From contig LSAX01000004.1 of assembly GCA_001557505.1 (NCBI GenBank), positions 4,092,001 through 4,156,000 of the forward strand: a stretch of 64,000 nt of DNA. The letters are read 5' to 3'. Each line of letters starts with the position of its first letter. Position 1 is the first letter of the stretch. The stretch is from Reticulascus tulasneorum. Lineage: Eukaryota; Ascomycota; Sordariomycetes; Glomerellales; Reticulascaceae. Of this stretch, positions 11,807 to 23,628 are shown in pieces. The notes beneath the pieces were generated by a model that saw nothing but the letters and a program-made list of their open reading frames with translations, was not told the DNA's origin and made no database searches. Both the position numbers and the translations under genes were made by a program.

Positions 11807-12688
11807 TCAGGCTTCTTCCAGTGCGCCCTTTTTTAACCCTCCGCCGCCAGATGCAATCAGTTCCAGGAACCCCTTCTTGCTCATCTCGTTAACTTTCTCT
11901 TCCCTCCTCACGACCCCAATGACCCCGTCCTTCTTGGTACTCCTCTCTGTCTCTGCGGCTTTGACCTGCGCGCCTCGGACAGCGTTGAACAACTTGACCA
12001 CACCTCGTTGCGCGACCTTTCGTAATCTCCGTTCCACTTCCAAGATCTCGGCTGTTGTTCCTTCCGTCTCGCCCGTTACCTCATTCCGCGTAGCAACGAG
12101 AACATCTCGTACACGACCCTTCTCCGAGGCCATCTTCTTCTGCTCGCGCATTTGCTTCCGTGCCTTTGTCTCCAGCGCTGTGTCGACTGCTGCTTTGGCG
12201 GCTTCGTGTGCGGCGGCGCTGCGGGCAAGGACGGGATCGGCTCTTCTGGAGGTGGAGAGCTTCGTGGAGAGAATTTTGGACAGGGAGGTTGCGAATGCGT
12301 TTGGGTCGTTTCTTTTTGATTTTGACCTTCTTTGGTATCCTTCCACGCCATCCTCAGCGATGTCATCTTCTTCCGAGTCATCGTAATCGTCTGAAAAGTC
12401 TTCAGGAATATCGGCAGCCTGCGACCTTAGCTGTAATTGCTTCGTGCGCTTTGTGTTCTTGCCGTTATCTTGTTCCGATTCCGATGTTTCTTCTCCGGAT
12501 GCCGCCCCAGTGTCTACCGTTGCATTTTGAAGGTCTTCCACGTCCGAGTCTAGCAGGTTGACCGCGTCAAAGCCGTCATCGCCATCCTCGCCGGAATCGC
12601 TGTGATATTGTTGCTGCTTCTTCTGCTTTTTTGAGGGGCGAGCGGGTCTTCCATTGTGAGATCTCTTCTTTCCAGACGTGTCGGCCAT
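11807..12688 (-). CDS. RRP15: Ribosome biogenesis protein Rrp15
   Basis: Nucleolar pre-60S assembly factor needed for pre-rRNA processing in the 27S pathway. A single uninterrupted exon encodes 293 residues from ATG at 12688. The N-terminal half is highly charged and disordered: a Lys/Arg-rich nuclear-localisation-like start (SGKKRSHNGRPARPSKKQKK), then alternating acidic tracts. The conserved Rrp15 domain begins near residue 128 with NDPNAFATSLSKILSTKLS and continues through RADPVLARS and a Lys-rich helix. It ends with VAQRGVVKLFNAVRGAQ and SKKGFLELIASGG. Two long open frames on the opposite strand (11649-12386 and 12160-12561) are shadows of this low-complexity region. It is convergent with YAH1, with 241 bp between stops. 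Confidence 0.9.
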   Translation of the reverse strand: MADTSGKKRSHNGRPARPSKKQKKQQQYHSDSGEDGDDGFDAVNLLDSDVEDLQNATVDTGAASGEETSESEQDNGKNTKRTKQLQLRSQAADIPEDFSDDYDDSEEDDIAEDGVEGYQRRSKSKRNDPNAFATSLSKILSTKLSTSRRADPVLARSAAAHEAAKAAVDTALETKARKQMREQKKMASEKGRVRDVLVATRNEVTGETEGTTAEILEVERRLRKVAQRGVVKLFNAVRGAQVKAAETERSTKKDGVIGVVRREEKVNEMSKKGFLELIASGGGGLKKGALEEA

Positions 12689-13533
12689 TTCAATTTGCTG
12701 GTGTAACCGGACCTCTGGTCATTACTCCTTGTCTGATTATTCGACCTGGCAAAACGGCGGAAAAATCATCAAGAAAAGTTTAGGTTTTGCCAGAGCATTT
12801 GGTGGGGCCAAAGGCGGTGAAGATATGCAGGCTTCACTGTCAGATACACAGGGGTAAGACCCGCTAAACTTTAACCCAACTTCAATGACCCGGTACCCGG
12901 CGACTAGGTAGTTCGTCCATCTATCTGGACATTTTGTTTAGCCTCGACGCTGATTCCCTGGGCAGGTAGGCAGCTGCGTCCTTTGCCATTCGAAACAAAC
13001 TTGTGCTGGCACCAGCCTTTCTTGCCGTTCTTCATACTTGGAGATATCTCACGGGTCACTTTCCTTGAACACACAAGTTATCATGTTGAGTCCGCACTGG
13101 TACGAATGACAAGTGTCTTCATCTGGTCCCAATTGATGGTATCTACGATGTTAAGTCTCCCAAGTTCAATAAATGGAACAATGCCGAAACACTCCTGAAC
13201 TGATCCAGACATTTCACTCATCGAGCGATGCTTGAGGTAAGCCTATCCATCGTCTCACAAACCAGAACCTGCCCCAGACTTCCACTGCTGGAGCTGAGGT
13301 GCAACACCGTTGAACTGCGTCATGTACGTCAAGATGGCAAAACAGCCCGCGAGGCGGTTCCATGCGTGTACCGAGATCTCGGTGCACAGTCACATACGAA
13401 AGGCGAGGAATGAGACAGATGGGCAGGTTGTTCATATATCGATCATTTTGTTTTAGACTGTCTCCATTTGTACAATCGATATCCTCAAAGCATGTACAAA
13501 GAATCAAAAATCACTTTCAATCCCGACCGACCT
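12689..13533. other. Intergenic region
   Basis: 845 bp between the RRP15 start and the 3' end of the GMC oxidoreductase. Holds the RRP15 promoter. Short ORFs on both strands (for example 13228-13413) show no motif. Confidence 0.55.
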
Positions 13534-15459
13534 TTATGCAACTACGCACTCCTTGATGGCGGTTCCTGCCTTGAGGTCCGCGATCATCTCATCCGAAGCT
13601 TTCTGACTGATCATGAATGTCGAAACAGCTGGGAAGACGCCGGGGATTCTTGCAAAGGCGCTGGCATCAATGACTCGTAGGCCATCAACGCCACGAACGC
13701 GGAACTTTGAATCCAGAACAGCCATTGGATCGCTGTCGCCGCCAATTTTGTTTGTACTTGTGGGGTGATGTCCGAATGTCTGCTTATGGATCCAGGCCTC
13801 GTCGTCTTTACCACAGCTACCATTCGCGTCGGGCTTGCCACTGCAAGGGGGTTCAACTGGCGTAATTCCAATTCTGAGATAGATGCTGCGGATCCATGCA
13901 ACTGTATCTTTCATGGCCTCCAAGTCATTCTCGGAACCTGCAGCATAGTGATTGAAGTTGATCTCTGGTTGCTCCTGTGGATCTGCTGATCTGAGCTTGA
14001 CCCAGCCCTTATTGTTGACTGATGAGCCTTTGACCATGCTGACGCCGTACGCTCGTGCGACCTCTGTGGGAGTTCGGATTGGATTATCTGGCCAAAACCC
14101 GCGGAACAGGAAGCCCGGACCTCCCATCAGGAACATGTCACGCTCGCCGTGAGCTGGGTGCTTCGTCTTAATCATGGCTACGCCTGTTGTTCCTGATCCG
14201 GCGTTACCACTGCCAACGATTGGCATCTCCTGGTTATCCATCAGGTTTTGGCCGACGCCAGGCAAGTCCTTAATGACTGTGATGTTGAATTTCTTAAGGT
14301 CGGCGGCGGGGCCAATACCACTGAGCATGAGGATCTGGGGGGAGTTGAATGCACCACCAGAAACGATGACCTCCCTCTTTGCCATGACAGTCTTCTTCGT
14401 ACCCTTAGCACCGGCCACCTTACGTGAATCGGCACCGTACAGTGACTTGCCCTCCAAATACTCCACGCCAATGGCTCGCGGCTTCTCGCCACACTTGGCG
14501 CTTGTGTCAAAAAGAATCTTGGTCGCAAGCGAGGTAATCGAAACCGTGAGCTTAGCCCCACCCTGAACAGTTTCCTGGATATAATTCCGGGAGCTGTACC
14601 GATTGCCGTTGGCATACTGGTGGGATACGAGACCGTAAATGCTCGAAACTTGATCTCGATTGGCAGTTAACTCGTTGGGGTCTCTGATGAGAAGATTTGA
14701 CATTGACATTGTCAGGTTCAGGTCTTTGGCATAGGCAGCCATGACTTGGTTCCCGGTCAGCGCCCCTGCGCGGGCTTGCGCCATAGAGCCCATCTGGGTC
14801 TGGAAATAGCCATCGAACCCGTGCTTGGCTGTGTTGGCTGCACCTCTGGTCAGATAGTTGTTTTTCTCGATCTTCGCGAAAATCTTGTGCATATTTTCTG
14901 CCCTATCCAGTTGTTAGTATATCCTCACTTCAAGTAGCCAGCCATAAACATACTTCCAAGAATCATCGCCAGTCACTTCCGCATGAAAGTTCCAGTCACC
15001 GTCGCTCGGCAGCCAAGTAACCATGGCATTGATCATGGAAGATCCACCGAGGGTAGCTCCGCGAGGATAGTAAACGCCTAGGAGCTTTGATCCTGCTGGT
15101 GCGCCGCTCTGTCCAACCCAATACCTCCCTTCTGGAGTCAGCCAAGTCAAGTGGCTGTAAGTGTTGTTTCGTGGGTCGCCATCTGGGTAGTGGTTGACCC
15201 AGAAATCCCAGGTTACGGTGGGAGTGTATACGCCGAAACCCTGGCCGGGGCTGGTGTCGCCTGCCTCGATCAGAAAAACGGAGTAGCCGGCTTTGGCAAG
15301 GTTGGATGCGACGGGGCCGCCTCCTGGCCCACTTCCAATGACTACATAGTCGTATGTGTCTGCAGCCGCGGCTGCAGGGGCAGCGACAGTCGAGCTCGCG
15401 AGGAGAGCAAGAGCAAGCAAGCTGCAGATGCGTCCCGGAATCCTCTTGGAAGCCTTCAT
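13534..15459 (-). CDS. Secreted GMC-family FAD oxidoreductase
   Basis: Predicted extracellular flavoenzyme of the glucose-methanol-choline family, oxidising an alcohol or sugar substrate that cannot be fixed from sequence. Exons 15459-14954 and 14902-13534, with a 51-nt intron, give 624 residues. A signal peptide covers about residues 1-27, ending in TVAAPAAAA. The FAD-binding Rossmann motif VVIGSGPGGGPVASNLAKAG follows, with LIEAG at the end of the second strand. GMC signature 1 is around PRGATLGGSSMINAM; signature 2 around GGAFNSPQILMLSGIGP. The C-terminal domain carries GHHPTSTNKIG (active-site His) and the FAD-contacting VIDASAFARIPG. Length fits aryl-alcohol oxidase or glucose oxidase relatives. 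It faces a 5.5-kb gene desert rather than a biosynthetic cluster. Family firm, substrate unknown. Confidence 0.9.
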
Positions 15460-18400
15460 GTTGTATATTGACTACGAGAACGAAACTGAGGTCCACGCTG
15501 AAGACTTCAGCTTTTGAACTTCGAACTCGAAAATATGGCCCCATGTTTGTTAAGTATTGAGCGGTGCAATTAGACATGCATCTATGGAGCCAAGCTCGAT
15601 GGAGAAAGGTCTCCTCGCCCACGCGTCTGCCAAGACTTCCAATCTATATCGATTCAAAAGCACCACAGAAACGTCTCATTGATATCGGAGGCGAGATGGG
15701 GAGATATTTCTGGGGTTGTAACCGGAAGGAGAATTTCGAGGAGCCACATTTACCCGAGCTATGGAGAAGCCCTAGGCTGGACGATCTTGTTAACATTTCC
15801 CCGCTGTTGACCTACCGGCTATAATCGTGTATTTGCTGACTGCGTGATGATGTGGACTCTATTTAGCTGTGATTCGGCACTTGAGGCCGTGAGGTTCTGA
15901 GGAGAGCTTCTCGATCTGACTTAGGCGAGCGGCTAAATAGCGAGGGACCCAGGGCTAAGAAACCATCAGATATATGTGCCGCTCAATTCTTGAAAGCGGG
16001 TTTATCAATATTCTAGGTCTATTCCTAGCTGGAAGATTTTTGAGTTACGAATACATGAGGATATCTCCTTCCTCCAAGGTCTAAACCACAACATCTCACC
16101 TGGCAAATGGCTGCAGTGATTGTTGCTGCAAGCACCTCACTCAGCAATTGTGTAAGAAGAGCAAGTAAACGAAAACAGTGATTGATACTTTAACGCGATC
16201 ATCTGTCAACCAGCATGCTCTTCATACAAGACTTGTCAAATTGGCGCTAAGGCTACATTTCATCCTCTACAGTAGTATTCCCAAGCAGAGCACATCATCC
16301 GTTGAACTGAATTAGCCGTAATTGAGAAAGGTTGGATCTATTAACGGGAGACACACACATGTGCTCAAACAACCAGACTAGGATTTGACTTCGACTTTTG
16401 TAAACGATTGGCACGTAGAACATTGACGATTAGGTATGTATCAATACCTATCTGTATAGCAGGGTAGTTGGTCGAGTCCGGAGTGGCTGCTTTGATTTGG
16501 ATCATCATAACTCTTGACTACATCGAACAAATGTGGGTTTGTTGTTCTTCCATTGGGCTTTGAGAAGTCGCAATCCAACTGTCTAAATAGTCACATGAGA
16601 TTCCCATGTTCATCACGTAGTCACATGGTACAGCGAGATATTGTGGGAGGGTCGCCATGCCAGTCACTTTGGAGCTTTGATCCAAGTGAGCGAGGCATCC
16701 TCTTTAGTTCATAATTACAAATTCTTATGATGAAATGTCACGCATGAGATCAGCCGCGGGCGATGGTATAAGGATAACGGCAGGCAGAAGGTCAAGAATG
16801 GAACTAGATCTTCATAATCGCTCTGTCAGCAATGCTTTATAGTGATATATGAGTCAAAATGTACAGGACTTGGAAATAACCAGTCTGACCAATTAGATAT
16901 TATGAAAGCTGCAATTTGTTCAGGTGGCTATCTTACACTCTCGAGTAGCTGTTAACTTGAGTCTGTTCTGAGCGTTGAACGACTGCCTTATGTTGCACCA
17001 ACATTTCTGTGGCTCGAGGTTAGGGATTCAACTTGCAGCTCTTTGCAAGAAACATCTTACCAATGAAGGTACTCAAGATTTTGCACCGAAAGTGCGACGT
17101 TTGGACCATATACGTGTCTTTGATAGTTAGCACCAGGATCGCCTAGTCAGTTTCGGGTGATGACGTTCCTGGATTGTGATGCTCAAACTCTGGTAGTGAC
17201 AAGGCGATATCCAGAGGTCCCATGTTCATCTAATTGCTATATCATTGGTCAATGTTGACGATGCCGACATGGCTGTATGTAGTAGCCCTTTGCTAATGGT
17301 TTGCAGATGTTCTTGGGAAAGAGATGTGTCAAGTGCCTTGTAAACGTGTTGTACAAGTGTGGCAACTAATTTTCGCACAGACAAGAACTGATTGCTCTGG
17401 CTAACAGAAGCTGATCACCAGGTGGATGCCGTAGTAGGAGCATCGCGAACCACTTGGCGCTGTGTTTGGTATTGGACAACGAGATCGGAGCGGCATAACA
17501 TGCCAGCTCGAGATTCGCCCTAAAGGGATACGAATTCGGTTGACTTGTTCCCAAAGAAGGCAGCTTTGCGACAGACTGACGATATTCGGCTCGGCTTGAT
17601 CTCTGAGAGTCTAGGAGGGACTTGAGCTCCCCATTCATTGGACGTTATTTACACATGTTTTAGAGGTATATGTAATCATGGTGGCTCAGATAGTCCCCGA
17701 TGTGTATGGCACTAGCGATTTGGATTGAAGCTATGATGATGATTCGCAGACTGAAAAGCTAGGGCGTCATTGAGTTTGCAAGACATGAGCATTGGTTACA
17801 GAACATGATGCATACCTAGTGATCGATATTCTTGATTCGGGGATAGTAGAAATTCATGCAATGACACGAATCACTGGTTAATTAATATCTGTAGGGTTGC
17901 AGTCATAGCTGCCGGGGTTATTGGGGTACATCGTGGTTTCTAAACAGGTAGGTGTGTGTAAGAATAGCCTATACAAAAAACATTATGTCTAGAAAATGTA
18001 GAGATGTGAAATGTGCTTGAAGTTTTGAATCAATAAATTTGCTGTGCCTTGCAATTGGGATTGCGTATTGCGATGGGAATTAGATTGAGAGATCTGGAAA
18101 TCCAATTTGCAGCGAGGGGAGCCCCTTGAATTTATACTCCAATCGATAGCGGATCCAGCAAGAGTCAAGCGACTCAAGGGCTCAGACAAATATATCACAA
18201 TGTCTCAACCCCTCAGGCTGCTGTACTTCCATGTTATTGTGGACCTTGAAGGAGGTCAAAACACACGGCTGAGAGGCTGATTTCGACGGCAAAGTGTCAT
18301 ATGGCAGATCCAAGAGCGAGCCAGAGGACCACCAGTTTCTAGTTCTCGGGGTACGCAGTAGACTCTCCAGCTACTAGAGCATGAGCCTTCAGTGATGATG

Positions 18401-21002
18401 TTGACTATCAACGAACTTAGACACTATATAATACAACAGGGCACATAAGATTTAAACAACTATATGGCAGACTCTTTGATCGCTGGAATATCAACATCTT
18501 GGTAAGGTGTGTGTCTTGTTGTACGATCAAATCACACTTGAACTTAATCTTAGCAGACGGTATACTCGTTTAAACACTTTCAAGTTCATCTCATCTATCG
18601 AGGTTACGCATGGGGTGTTACATGGCAAACACTTTTCGCCATCCTACAGACATTCCCAGTCAATCGCCTCGTTGTATAGTTCAATATAAAGGAGAGTGTC
18701 AGAAAGGTTCGCTGCAATCCATGTAGCTTATCCAAGATTAAGTCTCGGCAATGAGTCGCTGTCACGTATAACTTGAGTGCCAAGTTGCCCCTGTCTGGGG
18801 GAGTTAGTCCAACCGAGCTGCATTTTGATTTCTCAATATGCATGGCAAAGCCTTTCACGTACTAGACTCAGCTGCAAGTTTCTCAGGACCACATCCCATT
18901 GTCCATCCTGTCTGTCTCCCCTAGAATGGGCATGTTGAGAGCAGGCGTGTACTTCCCGGAGGAAACCCCAAGCATCTTACTGTTGCTGTAAGTGATCGCA
19001 AAACATATAGGTTCTCCATACATGAAGTTGTCGTTCGAGATCAAGGTGCGAAGTTGAGATGATGGCTTCCTTGACTAGGACTACGTGCACATAATGCATT
19101 ACAACACTGGTTTCTTGAAACAGCCTGGTTCATCCTCTCTTGCTGAGAACCCTCAAATGTTGCATTGAAATGTAATGTCAGCGAACGTATCAGCAGTATC
19201 TAATTGACTGTATAGTGTTGGAGGCTATCCAAGCAGAATGGAGAACGAGGAAAACATCGCCTGCTTGTCCTTCTCGACTTTCAACATGCAATGGTATCAC
19301 CTGAGTAGCCTCCAATGATATGACGATGTTTTACGTTCATAAGGGTCATGATCATATGTTTCCTGGGACAACGATGAGGTCTCTGCTGCTTCTTCAACGC
19401 CGATGGTCGTCCAGAATACAGCTATGGACCATATCAATCCTTGGTAGAGGCTTATATGACAGTAAACTATCTCCGAAGATATGTAACGCACGTCAAATAC
19501 CTCATCGGCTGGTCATAGAAAAGGTAGGAACCACAAGGCTACGGCTCATATAGACTGGGCCGATCTTTAGGGACGTCAAATTATCGCTGTCAAACTCTAT
19601 GAGAATTCTTCAGGAAAGACCTCGAATCCTGAAATGTCTACTTCAAGTGCAGGATCTTAGTTCAATTACAGAGTTTTGCTTTGAAGATTGTCTGGTTGGG
19701 CATGGAGAAGGTGCAATCATGGCTTCTCGCAGCCGACATTGTGCATCGACAACGAAATATTGGTCCCAAGTGGGAGAAGGACCAATACCTTATGCCTATA
19801 TCATCCTCGCGCAACCATCTATGACTAGAAATACTACAATCTCCTTCGAGGTATGCTCATGCGCAGCTTGAATTCAAAGCAGGCCCCAGAACATGGAGAA
19901 TAATTGAGCCACTCTGCAACACCCCTAGATGCAGATCGTGGAAACCCCCGTTGGTAAAGCACACCGCGCATGTAATAGCCTAGGCAGACATAATGCTGCG
20001 TTGTGCACTAAGACTTTCAGCATTTACCATATCATGTGCTCAAACGGTTACCCGTAGCCATGCTTATCGGTCCACCATTGCTTCCTGCCGTGGAACTCAA
20101 GCTACACTCAACACCCCCTATTACAGATGATGTGCCGACAGTGGTCCTCTGCTGGGCTTTCTGACATCGAAGAAATGGGCAGCAGATTTGTAAGATATTG
20201 GCCCTCGATTCTCTTATACGTTTCCTATTGCTCTCCTATATTGTCAGAGAGCAGTAGGGCACGCTACTGACAAGGGCGCTGGTAGTCTGGCTGAACAGGT
20301 CTTGGGTCTTCCAACATTCTGTGTGAGATGACACACTACGCTGGTGGTAATTCACAAGGCAGGGCGAAACTAGAGGCGAAGAGTTTTCACAGTGGGAACA
20401 TACTGAGATTTGATTACAACAGGGGGGTTCCATTTTCCATGAAGGGTGGTGGCGGTGGATCGGCGTCTTTCCACCTACGACAATGCTACGGCAATACCCC
20501 TCAAACTCAAAACGCTTGTCGACAGATTGCAAAATGCCAATGTCTGGGTGGAAGATTTGTGTCTTGAATTCCAGCACGATCGCAGCACATTGGACGGACC
20601 CAATCGGTGGCTGTCATGGATGTCTCAAAGCACCATCAAGCGCAGACGAGCAGAGGGGGCCCCTTGCGCCAGATTTGTCCCTAGCAGTGGAAATCCATTC
20701 CTCGCGTCCACCCCTTCCAGGGCAAGAATTCGAAGAGCGCTTGCAGACGTTGAAGCGGCTGGTATGGAATCACAGGCATTTGGCCGAATGAAGATGCGCG
20801 CGGTCATGTGTGTTATTGTGTTGCGGTCCCTGACAGATGCAGCGGAAGTACGTCTTGGGAGTTGCAACAATTTTGTATAAGTACACAGCAGAACTCGTCC
20901 TTGGAATTATTTTCCTCTCTCATCCTCATCACACTCATCTTGCCAGCTTCGATTCACTCTTTCTCGAGCCTGACATATTCGTTCGTTACTAGTCCCGTCA
21001 AC
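15460..21002. other. 5.5-kb gene desert
   Basis: The longest stretch without a supported gene. All ORFs are under about 145 codons, switch frame and strand, and lack motifs. Examples are 17366-17638 minus, 19297-19491 minus and 20446-20880 plus. The sequence is more AT-rich than coding blocks and looks like old degraded DNA, but I could not find terminal repeats, transposase motifs or a clear RIP pattern by eye. The last 200 bp, with a CT-rich tract near 20890-20990, is the promoter and leader of the downstream WSC gene. Confidence 0.5.
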
Positions 21003-22445
21003 ATGCGTTCCAACACTCTTTCTGCCATCTTGGCTGCAGCCGGCTCCATCTCAGGAGTCGCAGCTCAGCTTTTCCCCAACTCATCTACTACCGCCGCGCC
21101 TTCACCCACCCCCAACTTCGGCGGCAACCCCGAAAGATTCAACGGCTTTCAATTCCTGGGATGCATCGGCTCTAAGTCGAACCACCCCACTTTCGATCTC
21201 GTCCGCTCTAGCGACACTATGGACCTCGCCCAGTGCACTACCCTCTGCGCAGGAAAGACTTACATTGGTCTCTTCCTCAGGTAAGCTACTCGCGACTCCA
21301 GTTCGCCCCCCTCTTGTACGTGACTAGAGAGCTAACACATGTTCAGGGACTGCTACTGTGGCGACGCTCTGGTTGATGTCGGCTCCAACCTGGTAGCCGC
21401 CGATCGATGCAGCCTCCCATGCCCTGGCAACTCTCAGCAGCGCTGCGGAGGATTCGCTCCTCTTGTCGTGCCCCGAAACGTTGAAGCCCGAGCCGCACCC
21501 AACACCATCCTCCTGACTGTCTATGTTTTCATCGATCTCAGCCCTGGAGCTACCATCACACTACCCCAAGTCACCCAGACCTTGACCCTGACCACAACCG
21601 TCACGGGCACCATCACATCATGCGCCCCAGCCGTCACTGGCTGCCAACTTGGAGGCGTCACAACCGAAATCAGAACCATCACCACCACCTACTGCCCCAC
21701 GTGCCAGAAGAAGCCGGACTTCCATCACAAGAAGCCTGACCAGTGCGACGAGGACTACGACTGCGACGAGTGCCGAGACTGGCGCAAGAACAACCCATGC
21801 AAGGGAGACGACTGCGACAAGCACGGCAACTGGAAGGGCAAGCCAGACCATCCTTGCAAGGGCGATGACTGCGACGAGCATGGCAACGGAAAGGGCAAGC
21901 ACGGCAACGGAAAGGGCAAGCCGGACCATCCCTGCAAGGGCGATGACTGCGACGAGCACGGCGACTGGAAGTGCAAGGGCGACAAGGGTGATGACTGCGA
22001 CGACCACGGCAACTGGAAGGGTGAGCACGGAAAGGGCGAGCACGGCAACGGAAAGGGCAAGCCAGACCACTGCAAGGGCGACGACTGCGACGAGCACGAC
22101 AGCGGAAAGGGCAAGCACGGCAACGGAAAGGGCAAACCGGACCATCCTTGCAAGGGCGATGACTGCGACGAGCACGGCGACTGGAAGTGCAAGGGCGACA
22201 AGGGTGACGACTGCGACGAGCACGGCAACTGGAAGGGCGAGCACGACAACGGAAAGGGCAAGCCGGACCATCCCTGCAAGGGCGATGACTGCGACAAGGA
22301 CGGCAAGTGGAAGGGCAAGCACGGCGACAAGAACGAGACTTGCCACGGTGACCGCTGCTACGTGGTTGCCGGGTCTGACAAGTCCACCGCTGGCATGGGC
22401 ATTCTTCTCCTGAGCATGATCCTCGGAGTCGGTCTCTTCTTGTAG
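21003..22445 (+). CDS. WSC-like domain protein with CKGDDCD repeats, probable GPI anchor
   Basis: Secreted, probably wall-linked protein. Exons 21003-21280 and 21347-22445, with a 66-nt intron, give 458 residues. The signal peptide is about 1-20 (MRSNTLSAILAAAGSISGVA). A WSC-like cysteine domain spans about 50-140 (FLGCIGSKSNHPTF, CTTLCAGKTYIGLFLRDCYCGD, RCSLPCPGNSQQRCGG). A Thr/Val-rich strand section follows (TQTLTLTTTVTGTITSC), of the type seen in fungal adhesins. From about residue 243 comes a low-complexity array. CKGDDCD occurs six times, plus two CKGDKGDDCD variants, each followed by a D/E/K-H-G-type spacer rich in Lys, His, Asp and Gly. The C-terminus (MGILLLSMILGVGLFL) is a GPI-attachment-like hydrophobic tail. 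The repeat is rich in Cys, His and Asp and could bind metal ions; this is inference. The coding call is strong. Confidence 0.88.
21798..22320 (+). repeat. Tandem repeat array encoding CKGDDCD units
   Basis: An imperfect coding tandem repeat of roughly 50-80 nt units built on a tgcaagggcgatgactgcga core, with shorter ggaaagggcaag filler blocks. The repeat is GC-rich and free of stops in all six frames, which explains long overlapping spurious ORFs on both strands. Such arrays expand and contract by slippage, so copy number probably varies between strains. Confidence 0.85.
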
Positions 22446-23628
22446 ACATGAGGCACCTGGAAATGAGCAGACAGAGCGTAGGCTGGCGGGACGCATTGCA
22501 TTGTTTAGTATCATAACATTCACTTAGTACACGGTCTATTTAGCTGGGGTGGTTTGGTTGGGAGGAGCGGAGCGTATGGGTTGGCCATCGGGCGGATGGT
22601 TCTCTGGGGAACAGGAATATGGAGGAGGAGTAGTTAGGGTTTAAACGGGCGGTCGAACTGGTCGAGCAGTCATAGCTTCGCCATAGTCATCTTCGCCGAG
22701 AACTCGTAAAGCAAGCAGGCAAGATAGAGATAGGATCAATCGAGTCAAATGACCCGCAAAACTCATAGCGCGTTTCGTGATACAGTTGTGCAGTTGTGGT
22801 GCCAAGAAGAGGGAAGTCATTGATGGACTTCGAGCTGCCTATGGGATGTTGATCAGAAAGAGTTTACGCTATTCATATCCGGCTCTAGTCTAACGTACCT
22901 TGGACATGTCCTTTCCATCATCCCTACCGATCTTAGTGCGCTTGCTCGCGACGCACGGGCCGTATTGTGTTCCGTAATGATTTATTCTTTGGCCCCCAAA
23001 GCACGGTTAACTTTAACCTCTCACCCTTATTTGTCGCCCCTGTAACCTGCCTTCCTAGTAAGTAATTAATCAGTACAAGTATCCTGCTCGAGTTTGGGAT
23101 AGGTACCCGAGTGTTCATGACCATGATATATCACCATCAGCATCGCTTGGGGCTCCAATTAGTTGGTTAATTGACTCCGTGAGGCGTTATCTTATACGGT
23201 GGTGCATGAATTTTCAGGTAACCGCCGCCACACTAATGCCCTAAGGTTAGGCGCGTTCTGGCGCGCCAAATAATTCAAAGTAAGGATCCAAAGGTTCAAT
23301 TGGTACCGGACCATCCATGCATGCCATGACCAACCTCCACGGCTGGGGTGCAGCCCACCTCAACCGGAACCTTATCTTCCTCACAATTTCCAATCTATTA
23401 TTTCATCTTTCAACTTCCTAGTTCTCCCTCCTCGCCGCACGTACCTAGCATTCTCACCTTAACCACATTTAATGTAGAGGCTAGCTTCAAGCCGGACTTT
23501 TCCCCAGCCTGACTGGCGCAGCGGCTTGCTAAAGGAGGGGGGCTACGAGGAAAGCATCCGATAGACTGCGCCCAGCATCCGCTGCTTGTGGGGGAAAGGT
23601 CTGCCTGCATATCCCACACCTCCCAACC
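22446..23628. other. Intergenic region
   Basis: 1.2 kb between two plus-strand genes: 3' UTR of the WSC repeat protein and promoter of the first 2EXR gene. No gene supported. A CT-rich stretch at about 23380-23430 fits a fungal promoter. Confidence 0.55.

Noticed and set aside
11649..12561. Two long plus-strand ORFs opposite RRP15
   Set aside because: Ser/Arg/Leu-rich antisense shadows of the charged Rrp15 sequence.
21618..22523. Long minus-strand and second plus-strand ORFs (256-301 codons) over the WSC repeat gene
   Set aside because: They are by-products of a GC-rich tandem repeat that is stop-free in all frames. Their translations are low-complexity, and only the plus frame with signal peptide, WSC-like domain and GPI tail makes sense.
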